NCBI GenBank assembly: GCA_033557685.1
Contig: JAWQRN010000018.1
Coordinates: 1-52,776, forward strand
Reading direction: 5' to 3'
DNA length: 52,776 nt
Source of the DNA: Sperchopsis tessellata
Taxonomy: Eukaryota > Arthropoda > Insecta > Coleoptera > Hydrophilidae
This document shows, in pieces, positions 22,977-35,800 of the stretch (position 1 is the stretch's first letter; every line of letters starts with the position of its first letter). The position numbers were made by a program, and so were the translations under genes. The notes under the pieces are model-generated. The model did no database searches, was not told where the DNA came from, and worked only from the letters and a program-made list of their open reading frames with translations.

Positions 22977-25900
22977 GAGCATTAAAGGAGATTCGGATTT
23001 CGGCTAGCCGAAACACTGAAATTATAATCGAAACAAAATTTACATTGTTATGGTCATTTTTCATTATTGTGCTTGTAAATAGCTATTATAGGTTATCTAT
23101 TTACCATTATACAGGGGGTTTTTGTTTTGTCCGATCTTCTTTCATAACCCAAGCAAACAAGCTGTTTTATATAGAAACTTTAAATACATAAGTTTTGTAG
23201 TTTTAGAGATGCATATCTTAAAATTATTTTGATTTGAAATGATATTTGTTCCAGAAATGTAATACAAAGTCAACTTTATTTTTTTTATTCATGTATATTT
23301 TTTCACTTTTAAATTTTTAAATATTATGCATTGAATTTGCATTACATTTTTAACAAAGATTGAATAGTTTCAAAAGAAGAATTGATTATAGTGTAAAAAA
23401 TACATCGTGTTCTAATTTAGAAAATAGAGGTACGTCATGTTAAACACATTATTATCTCAAAAACCAACATCCTGTATGATAAATAACAATTAAGTGTGTA
23501 TCATAAAATTGTAAAAATCTCGGAAATCGTGTAGTTTAGGTATAAGGTTTAAATAGAAATTTATATTCTTTTTAAGTCCATTTATTTATAAACCAAAAAC
23601 AATACATGGTACTGGTATCTGGTTCTACATATTAATTCAAACACAAAACATTTATCATATATGTGAAAAAATATGGGCTATTCAGTTTAAAAAAATAAAG
23701 TTAAACTTTGTACTGGAACATTGTGTGTAGTTTAAAATATTTTTAAGTGCACTTCTAAAAACAACAGTATTTACAGTTTTCTTAAACAGCGTACGAGCTA
23801 TCAAAGATGGTTGGACAAAAGGAATACTCTTTATATTCATTTTGAAATAAAATTTCATAGTTGAAACTTTATAGTTTTTGCCATATTTTGAGTGATTTGG
23901 ACTATTGTGCACCATTCTCAGACAAATGATACAAGTAGTCAAAATATATCTTAACCCTTTATGGGATAGCGAAATAATAATTTCTAACCCTGCTTGTATT
24001 AAAAGCACAATGTGATATTATTTTCCCAGCAGTGCAGAAGTCTCAAATGTACTGATATTTAGTCATATATTTAATGTGAGCATTCCTGCGATGATCTAAG
24101 TAAAGTAGGAAATTATTTTTCTACTGATATCTTATGGAAGTGAATTTTCAAAAAAACTTACTGATGATGGTCAAAATCGTTATTGTGAATGTATCATAGA
24201 CTTAAATACTATATCCAAATATGTATAAGTTACAAATACTTTTATTATTTCTATGAATTACTATGTATACTGTAACAAATATCTTGCGATATGCGATATT
24301 TAATATATGTGATTTATTTGTTATACTATATCTCTGATAAATTTTAAATAAATATTTAAAAAATGCAGTTATTGTGGTATATAGCTCTCAAAATCACACG
24401 TATAGCAGGTATCTGAAGCCCAAAAAAATGCTTTCGTACAGGAGCATGCCCCTTAAATGCTAGGTTATGTGTTTAGGACATGCCGTACGATTTAATTTCC
24501 ACCTTATACATTTTTTATTTTAATTATAAATTAGCTGCAGCCCTTTTTTGTTAATACACAATTTATTAATATGTTACACACAGTTCTTTGTTTATACTCG
24601 ATTATATAGAAGATACAGAGGAATAGTAATATATTATCCTATTTTTAAGGTCAACAAAAGTAACGGAAAGTTTATTGTACTGATACTGTTTTAATTCTAT
24701 TTTTTATTTTGCATCAAAATAATTTTATCACACACTTAACTTATTTTGAGACTATTATTAAACATATTTCAGATTATGTTCTTTTAAAATGTTTTACATT
24801 AAGTCAAAATTACTCATTTTCTAAATAAGGTTGATGAGATGAACGTATTTATAAATAAACATTTGTAATAGTGATGTTGAATCAGATTAGTTTTTCATGT
24901 CTCTTGAAGTACTGAGGTGCATTTAGCATCTTAACCTTAAGTAATGAGCAGCATAAAGTTGAGGTGAACGTACTTTTTAAAGTATTTAGCACCCATTGTA
25001 CATAAATATTTATCATGTGCCTTTTGATGTGATTTGTTTTTAATGTATCTGGAATTATTTCGTAAATATTGAAATTAATTACATTTATTTTTGAAATATT
25101 TTATCCTTTAAGGAAAGTAGTCATTTTAATTAATGCTCTGTTGCTTTCACAAGCATTTTATTGGGATACTTAATTAATTCAACGTTTACTTTTAAAAAAT
25201 ACATTTTTATAACACTATAAAGCATAAAATTCACCAAATATGTATTAAGATGAGAGCTTTATTTAATATTATTTTAAAAATGAACAGTTTCAAGGAAAAA
25301 GTAATACCTGACCTCTGAGCTACTATTTACTTTCCCATGTTTCGTAACATTATTAAAAATATTACAATAAAGAAGAAAAATAGGTACTTTCTTTTTTAAT
25401 ATTAGGTAATTCAACTACCTACTTGCTTCCAACAAATATAGCTTGAATTATTTTTTGTTTAAATCTCTTAATAGCTGTGTAATGGATTATGTGTTTGTAA
25501 CTTGTTGTTGTTCATGTTGTTTAGTTTTATAGGTTTAGAAAATAATCACTGCAAACTAAGGCAATAAAACCATTTTTAGGGTCCGAATGCTCTTTCCGAG
25601 CAAAGAGTAATATAAATGATGAGGATTTGAAAACTTATGAGTTTTCATAGAGTTTTGTAGTGTTTTGCAGAGGCACTGAAAACGTGAACCAAAATGTAAA
25701 AGGACAATTAAACTGGTTGAGTGATTGATGACAAATGACACTTCAATTGTCACTTTTCAAACTTTAAGCTGGAAGGGTGTTTGAATATGGCTTATAGAAA
25801 TTGTATAATCCTTATTTTTTAGTGTAATTATTTTGTTCATTGCTTAAATTTTTGTACTCATATAAATGTATTCCGTTTAATATAAATAATTTCGAAATAT

Positions 25901-28900
25901 TATCTTTAAATATAGATAGGTTTCAATCTAAGATATAATGAATTACTGTTCGCCAAAATAAATGGAAATGTGCCACCTTATTTTATTATATATATAGATG
26001 AGGCGTTTGGCTCAGATATTGAAGCCCACATATGTGAGGGCCAGGGGAATATGGGGGCGAAAAATAACATTAAACTTCTGTCATGCACAATGTTAATGTT
26101 TTATATGCATAGTTAGTTGGCAAAGAACTTGAACACGTGTTCCAAACATAACCTTGCAATGTATGTTAATAAAGTTTGGTTGCACTTATTTGGGATGTAA
26201 CAAATACATCTGCTTGAATGTACATGTAGAGAATGTGAGATAAACTTCATCTCTGTACCCACCTGCTCTAACACCCATTATGTGAACTTCAATTTTATTC
26301 ACAGTGGTAGCTAGGAAACTACCTATTGCATGTACTTATATTATCTATATGATATTATATCAAATTTTCATATTGTTATGTAAGAATATTTTTGGGAAAA
26401 GTGGCGTTTATGGCAATATTCACTTTTGTCCTTTTTTTATCTTCAACTTGATATTCACTTTTTTTTTTTTTTTTAAAAATAGTTGATAGTCTTCGTTGCA
26501 CTTTTTAATCGAGTCATACTGATTCCGTCCTTGTTGAATGTATCTTTTTTCCACATGCATGCTTGAAAAAGCGTTGAACGAAATTACTATTTACTCAATC
26601 TCAGTTTCAAAAACATGGAGCATAGAAGATAAACAGCCACCTGTTAGTATAAAGTCTTTTAAATAAATAGCAATTTCATCCATACTAAGTGTTCAAGAAA
26701 TTTCAGTAGATAATTACAACACTGTGTGTACAATTTTGTTTTCTGATGAAGCAACTTACTTTAACTGAGCTAGTTAATCGACATTATTAAACAAACTCCT
26801 TCTATTACAAAATCTATCTATTCTGGAATCCCTCTATAACAAAACAATAGGATGCCTTGAGTGATTAAAAACAATAATTTATTTGACATAACAAAAGTGC
26901 ATAGATGTCATTTTCTTATAAATTAATATTCAAAGACATAACTTTTTTGATAGAAATGAATGAAAAAAGAAATAAAGGTGAAAAATTTGCTAAAAAAATA
27001 ATATTCCACCCCATACCTTTAACCTGTATTTTGAAGAAGAAACCATAGGTTATTGAAATATCCAGAACATGGAAAAATTTAAATATTAAATATTTTAAAA
27101 ACTGTAAGAGTGATAAGTTGAATGAAGCAGTAGAACCATTTTTTGATAATGCCAGTATGTGTAATATGCCTATACTAGGAAGTGAATTAAAAGAAAATTC
27201 TAAGATATAACTTCAGAGCTATCAGCGAATGGCCATCCTGTTAAACATATGTCTGGGCAAAATGCCATCATTTCTATCCATAATGTAAACACTTGGATTA
27301 AACATCTTTCTTAACTGCTATACGATTATGAATTAAAATTCATCTTTAATTACCCAAGGTACTTTAAATTAATTAAATGTTTTATACTTGGATGACTTGT
27401 TTTTTCTTTGAAATTTACATGTGATGTTACATATTAAAAGCAAGATTGAAAAGTAAATTTTTTATTGATAACTGTCCGTCTCATCAGAAAGAAATTTCAA
27501 ATCAATTAAAAGCTAAAAATTTAGTATTTTTTCCGTCTAATTTAATACCTAAAATCCAACTGAAGGAGTGTATCTCTTGGGACAATGCATCAGAGAGAAC
27601 CATATGTAATTGCTTTAAAAATGCCTGTTTCTATAAAATATTTGAAGACTACGCAATCATAGATGAAAATTTATCACATGAAGAATTTTCCATGATGAAA
27701 TTGTAAATCCTGTGGATCATTCTTATGAATTTGATATTAGTAATACAAGCTCAAATTAAATTTGGGTATAATCAGTACTAATATTGCTGTTATCTCTATT
27801 CTGCAAAAGGTGTAATAAATTAATTTATTCTTGCTATTCTATAGAGGGTACATAGTTAAAATTTAAATCGTTAGTAACTTGATAATTTGTTATAAACTTA
27901 TTTTGTTTCGAAATCTCTCTTAATCCTTCCATACCAAAATTTGTTTTCCTTGATATTTTGTTATAAAGAGAGTTTACTGTAATTTATAGGATACCTACTG
28001 AAAATGGAATCAATTTTTGAAAACATTATACCAATTTGCATTTTAGAAAGAAATTTATTTTATTGTTTAGAATTGAAAATATTCTAAAAAAAATGTCTTC
28101 TTAGTGGTGATCAGATACAATGGTTTCTCTTTATAAATGTAAGAACTCTAAAGTTATTGAAATGCAGAAGATATTATTTGAAAATTCCATATGCACTGTT
28201 AAAAAATAAATGGTGATTTAAATTAATTGATACAAAAATAAATGTAAGTAGATCAAGCTAAAATTATATCTAAATAGATTGATGTACACATTTCTACATT
28301 TAGCAAAATAGGCAAGGTGTATAAAGTAAAATATAGATATACATTGCATTTATACCCAGCATGCAATACAATATGTTGTGATAGTAGTGTTAGGTACCTA
28401 AGTTATGGGAACACACGAATATTGATGATATATACGATAATAATGAAAGTGGATTTGCATTATGATTGTAGCTTGGTTCTGTTTAAGATAAAGAATACTT
28501 CAGCCTGTTAAAGTGGGAAACATCTAGTTGTTTCTATACTATTCAAAACTAACATATGTTGATGTTTTTTTCAATGAAAAATAAACTTCAATTATAATTG
28601 TGAAAAACCACAAAGACTATTATTTCATACAACAAAAGATGTATGAAAATGGTACAATATAGATGACAACCCAATTTATTGTACATATATTATAAAAAAG
28701 TCACAATGATAAATATAAACAATATTTTACAAAGTTATATATCAGTAATAACATCTGTATATTTTGCAAACAATGTAAAGTAAGTGTACCTACTGTTGAC
28801 TTAGCTTCTATAGTTGGCACCATTTAGAAAACTTTTCAAAATTAGGCAAATTTTTGATGTTTAGTAACAGGTGACAACTATAGAAGCTATGCCAAAAATC

Positions 28901-31900
28901 AGTACAGTAAGTTTGTGGTTCTAGATATATATGTTGCAATTAAAGTGTAAACTTGGCGAGTTTATTAACTAACTAGATAATATATAGAGTATGTCAATCT
29001 TATTCTCAGAAATTTCGGAAATTAATACAGCACTTAAAAATAATGTGAAAAATCACATTAACTTATTTCAAAAAAAGCAATCCCTGTTGAAATACATCCC
29101 TTCAATCAGATCGACTTCTTGAACCTATGAACAAATATCTGTAGAATCATGTGATCAATAGTATTCAAATTGTGCTTGAAGTACAATTTTTGTTTACATC
29201 GACTCAATTGAGAGCAACTATATTTTTAGTAAAAACTTCTTTATTTTTTATAAAATTCTAATTGATTTACCCTGTATTATGTAATTAAGAAATGGTATTT
29301 CACTAAATTAGCAATGAATTTTGTTAGTTTATGAACTAATTGGAAAGTACATAAACTAATAACTTAGTTATTTTAGAAAAACATAAATTTTCCACATAAC
29401 TGTTAGGTTTATTTAGTTTATATACTATCCAATTAGTTTACATTTTATCCAAACAACATACAAAATAAAATGGTGACATACTAGTTCATTTTCCTTTTAT
29501 TTTTTCTTCTACATATTTCAAATGAAATAAAGCTTAATTCTGAAAATACATCCATTGTAGAGTTGGGTCATCAGCATTATATTGAATATTCATTGCCAAA
29601 ATTCTAACATGGAATGAACACATCCACTAGCTCGAAGCAAAATTATCGAGAGCGCCCCTACATGCCATTCGAAAAATTAGAGTATGCTAATTTCAGATTA
29701 GCTGTAATTACAAACCACACACTCTTTCACTGCATTATGGTATACATATTGGTTTCCTGGAGTAATACGTCTGGTGGAAATATAAAAGTATCTTTGTACT
29801 CCAAAAGAGAGCGATGCATATCATGCTAAAGCTTAGTTATAAAGACAGCTGCAGAATCATTTCGGGCAGCTAGGAATCTCGTCCTTGTCTTCCGTGACTG
29901 CAAATCTATGACATGTTCGAAAGAACTTGCATGACTATCAATCTTTTGATGGGGTACATGTTTATTATATAAGAAATAACCCGAATTTAGTGATACCAAA
30001 GCACAGGCTACCACCAGTAGACTACTAATATAATAAGGTTCCGAAACAGATTAGACTTGATGGGACAAGAGGAGTGTGCTGCTGGACAGTTACTGTTACT
30101 TTGACAATTTTAACATGTGAAACAGCTCTTTTATATGTGATAAATGTATTGATTTTAATATGTTTTATTTAGTTTATTTTTTAAATTGTATTTTTTCATT
30201 GTGCAAAATGTTTTATATTTAATAATGTTTGACTAGATTTTAAATTTCTTGACTATAATTTAGATATAGATATTATGTATATGTAATACTCGTATACTTG
30301 GAAATCAAATAAATTATTATTATTATACTAGTCATGGTTAGTCTTTTACTAAAACAATAATTAAATGTTTAATATTTAATTTTTAATATAATTCATCATG
30401 AAATCCATTTGATAATGATACTATTGACCTACTCTTGAAAAATAAAAGTTGCGTAAAAATACTAAATCAATCACGTTCAATCATTTATATCTTCATTAAC
30501 TTTATATCACTTTAGTTACATTACTACGCTAAATATATCTCATATTTTAAACACAAATTAATTTCTAATGAAACTTGTTATTTCAAAAAACGTGCTCATA
30601 TTTTAGAAAACAATATGTTTTTATATCAGATGAAGCTATTAGGACCTGAAGATGTTAACACGTATTTTATCTATTTGATATTTTTAAATGTTTTAAGTTC
30701 CAATGATTAACATAGTTTATAGGTACTCACATTTTTAAATATGTTGAGTGAAAGTTAACATTTAGACAAGTAAAAATCTCATATTTGAAGAGTGCAACTT
30801 CTAAGAGATAAGATTATGTGTTTTAAATTTTATGTGTCATGCCAATGTATTTGTAAGCAGCCAAGTGCCATTGAAATATTTATTCCTGTATCCTACACTT
30901 AAATAAAATTAAGTATCAATACAATTCCATTTTAAAACTATATAAAAAAGATTTTATCTAATATGTATATACGTTTTTGCCACCTTTTAGAATTTATAAC
31001 ATTTAATTGTCAATATATGAGTTAAAATCTTTGCAATATAAGCTTTATTTTATGTGTTATTTATTTTTATTGACATTTAATGTAATAAGTGATTAAAGTG
31101 TAAGTAAACAAAAATTCTATGTTGATACTTTTATGTACTCTAAATATCCATAAGCTAATATAGTATCAGACGGAGGATATAAAATAATCCTCTGTAACTA
31201 ATCTATAATTTCTAGCATGTGAAATATTTTTTAGAATTAACCCATGTAATTGTAACCGCTTAAGTAAATATATTTGTCTTCTGTTGCAGATTTGTTCTTT
31301 TCAAAAAACATTATGATAAATACCTCCACTTGTCTCAAAAGTATGAAGAAGCTAGAAATATTGCTTACTACTTGGAGGAAAAATACCATGAAGTCAAGGT
31401 ACCTATATTTATTGTTTTCCCACTGTCTGCATGTTTAATTATTAAAGGCATGCTCAAGAACCCATAGCAAATTGCCAATGTGCAAAGAATGCCATTGTCA
31501 GTGTTTCATAGTGTTTTATCAGGTTGAAATTATAATTATTTTTTGCTTGCAGATGGAGAGAGACGGGTTGATTCAACAGAGGGAACAATTGAATAAGAAA
31601 TTAGAATCAAACGAATGCCTACTGAGGGAGAAGGAAGATGAGGTATTTGTGCAGTTGGAGAGAGTTGTATATCTGGAGGAACAGTGTGACAAGGTAGAGG
31701 CAGAATTAATTTTAATAGTAATTAAACACCTTCACCTTGACCTTTCATGGTCATTAAATTATTTTAGGATGTTGTCTCAAAGAACCTGCCGTGATTCAAT
31801 ATTATTATAAGTACATATTAGAGTATATTGACTCTTACTTAATGATGAAATTGAAAGTCAATACATGAAGATTATTATGTTGCTTTAATAGATACGAGCT

Positions 31901-32814
31901 ATTTTAATTATTGTAATTACGAAAGAAAGATGCTTGGTATGATGAATAATAATCACTTCTGGATTGTAGTTGGTGAGGTACAAAAAACAAGTTTGGAATT
32001 CACTATTTTGTTGTTTACATAAACTTGTTCAACTTGTTTTTTTTAATAAATTTATTTTTGTTGTTTACCTGACATCCTTATTCAAATGATGTCAGATCAT
32101 AGCTCTTTAAAATTAAGACTTAGTTTTAGACAGCATTTAAACAGCTAAAAATTAAAACCACTTCTAATATTAATACCAGTTAGTATGGTTTTGTTAATTA
32201 AGTTTTATGAACAGTTAATTATATAAGATTCACATGATTTTACATTTACTGTCAATTAGGTTATTTAATGAACCATTGCACATAATGTACAGAAAAAGTT
32301 TAGGAAATTAATTTAAACCTAACAAAAATTTTCATTCGATGACTAAAATGAAAACAAATATCATATCAACTCATACACACTAATTATGTATTTATAATAG
32401 CATTATCAGTTTATTTATTATACTTTCTTTTCTGATCAAAATTAAAATATTTTATTATTATTTCATTGGGTTAACTATATTTAAAATATCTGAAAATGGA
32501 TGTTTAGTTAATATATTGATATTCCTTTTGTACAAACCAAATTTGTATACCTACACATCACAAATATAATTTCCAATTAGTGGTCATTCTTAGGAAACCT
32601 AACAGTGATGTTAAGTTGCAGTTAGTGACTAAACAAGTGAACTAAATTTAAAAAATTAATTTAAAAGAAATGAGTGTGGATTTTGCTTCGTTGTTACCTT
32701 GCATAAGGTAAAACAGTCATATACTGTCCCCCCTTTTGTTTTGAGTTATTTTGAAAAGGATGCGATTTTTGTATGGTAAATTATAAAATTTTATAGGCTA
32801 TTAACGTATTTTTT

Positions 32815-32853
<39 letters not shown>

Positions 32854-35800
32854 ATATATATAACATATATATAACAAATTAGAGATTTTGCTTCCTAATA
32901 TCGTCCACGGGATGATATTAGGCATATGAAAACTAATAGTTAATATAATAGTTTCCTCTGATTATCCAAGAGCATGTTGTTGCAGTAAGAACAAGCAACT
33001 TTTAGGAGCTTTTTCTTTTTACTAAATTGTTCTTAATATTGTTGACTCTTCTTTTTTGTCCCATTTTTCAATGTTTGTTTGTTTTATTTTTTTTTGTGCT
33101 TCTAATAATACCTTACTATAGTGTGATCCTGTTACTAGCCATACCTCTGGTATACTGGGTTCAACTACTGGCTCCGGTCTTATAATTGCTAATAAAACGA
33201 GTGATGATAAGTCATTCAAATCATGGCTGGAGTTAATTAGCTGATCCAAAGATATGTTAGAAACTGTTGATCTATCATTTACATAATCTGTTTCTTTTCT
33301 TGCTTCACGTGTTTGCCGTGATTCTCGCTGTTTTACTAAGAAATTAACAATTCTAAAACTTTTTACCGATATAGAGCATAATTCCTGCACTTTCCATGGT
33401 TACAGCTCTTCACCAATTATTGCTGGTATTTAGCAGTGGCTGATAAATATATAGATTTAAAAAACATCACAATATTCATTTTCACTTGCTAATCGACAAT
33501 TCTAGAAGTGGCCAAGAAAAATTCAGGAAGATAATATATCCGCACCAATCTATCAGAGGGATGTGTTTTGTGAGCCTTTCTACATCCATTGATGTGTTGT
33601 TTTTAAAAATACTCTCAGGTATTTCTATTTTTTTATAGTTTGGCCCAATCCTGTAAGAACTGGTATTTAAAATAGCCAAAATTCCAATTCATCTTTTGGA
33701 AATTGTAGAGATTTCCAGCACTTTTATATTACCAATAATCACAATTTACACTTAATGCTAGGTTATTAGTCTCTCTCATACAAATTTTAATTCTCAAACT
33801 AAAATCTAAAATACACATTATACACGAACAGTTTTTATCATGTATATACAAATATACTGTCTTAACAGACTGGTTGTATTAATAATTCAATATACAATAA
33901 AATAAGTAACAATAATTATTTTGTGCAAAATGTTCACTTATTCTTTTAAAATGCCCAAACCAGCGCAAAACACATGTTTCTATGCGATCCGTCACTCTAT
34001 CCCTAACGTTCAACACCCATGAACTCCCAACTATCAATCCGTCTCTTGTTACATAAATTTTCAAAATAGTCCATACCCATTGCATTTATTTTCCTCTTCT
34101 GCTTTTCCTGGTGTATCTATGTCTTACTAACATGTAGGAACCAAGACATTATCATAGACTTTAGCCTCTTTCCTAAGTCCTTCATTCTTTGTAATTAAAC
34201 ACTAAACGCTAGCTACTGTCCAACCTGCCTTCACCCTTTTCTCAAACTCCAACCCAAATCTTCCATCTCACTTCTTAAAGTATCCTACTATTTACTATAA
34301 TTACCCATTCAGTTCCAAGTAAACCACATTTACTTTAAGGATCATCCTTTCTGTTGATTACGACGACCCATCTAATGTCGACTGTATTTTATCATCTTTT
34401 CTACCACCGATTGTTACTCCCGCCTTTCCATGCAAGCCTCACAGATACATTTGATAATAAAAATATTAAATAGCATCACACATCCTAGTCTTATTTTAAA
34501 CCACTTACCCATATTTTCACGTATCCTAATCCATGCCCTACTTCCCAAATAAATAAATTGAATTGCTTTCATTAGGCTCTCTTGAACACCATACTCTGCA
34601 TGCATTAAATAACTTATGCAACCACTCATAATTACTTCTCCACATTTAAGTGTTTCACATGTTATGGTATCCACTCCTGCAACTTTTCCGTTTTTCAAAC
34701 TTCTAATTGCTATCACAATCTCGTCATCTGTTATACTCAGTATGTCTTTTCCTGCCATCTCTTTTACTTCCATATCATGATTTATATTCACCTCAGCTTT
34801 GTCCCTAAACAAATTATTTTTCTTATCTTAAAATCTTCCCAAATCATTTCACCCACTTCACTTTTTTAACTCTAGTAAAATTGCAAGCATTTACTCCTCC
34901 TTAACCCTTCTTTACCCACTTCCAAAACAACTTCTGATTTCCATCAAAATCATTCTGCAATATCTTCTACAACATTCTTGCAATTCATTTTTTACAGTTA
35001 TATTCGTTTCAAAACATCCTATAAGCATTCTTATCAAGGATATTTCCAGCAATCATTCGCTTATATTAGTCTTTCTTAATATTCACAGCCTTCTTAACAT
35101 CATGCATCATCTTTTGCATTCAGTACGCTCTTTTTTCTGCTTTTTTATTTTTCACCATAAACTAAAAATTAAAAGTCAACATTTATGTGCTCAATTTTCT
35201 ACCGTGTTGCAACACCCTACCGATTTAAGTATGCGTAACCCTTCTAAATATGGGCTGTGGTGATTTTGACATACCTTGCATATTGTAATATCAGCAAATT
35301 TGAATATTAAGATTCAGATCATGTTTTAGTTGCCACCTGCATAATGATTAAGCTGGATTACTAAGTGTTTAATTATAGTTTACTCATACTTTTCTTTTGT
35401 GAATGTATAATTAGCACAAAGGTCAGTTGGAATGTACTTCATATTTATTTGTGATGCTTACAAGACAGTTTAGATCAACATTAATATAAAATATGGTGTT
35501 TATGAAAACAAAGAAAAAAATTATTTAATTGAATAATTAAGTAATATTGTGCATTCCAAGGTTAATTCCAAATGTATCTAATACAATGGATTTATTGCTT
35601 AGCATTCTAGTTCTTTGAGAACTTTGGATATGAATGGGAAAATATAATTATAGCATAACCTTGATTTGTATTTAATGGATTTTATAATCTCCATTTTGAC
35701 TTTTGAGGGCACATAATTTATTTCAGATAGACCTGGGATCTTTCAAACTGAAAACTTAAAAAGATATATTGTTTGTCAGTCTATTACATGTTTATGTTTT

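Noticed and set aside
23682..24008. 108-codon minus-strand frame in intron 1
   Set aside because: Composition is that of chance frames in AT-rich DNA (Ile, Lys, Phe, Asn), with no motif.
32894..32922. Intrinsic terminator-like or regulatory hairpin
   Set aside because: A 13-bp stem beside a (TA)n run in a eukaryotic intron; no T-tract function applies and there is no sign of a conserved RNA.
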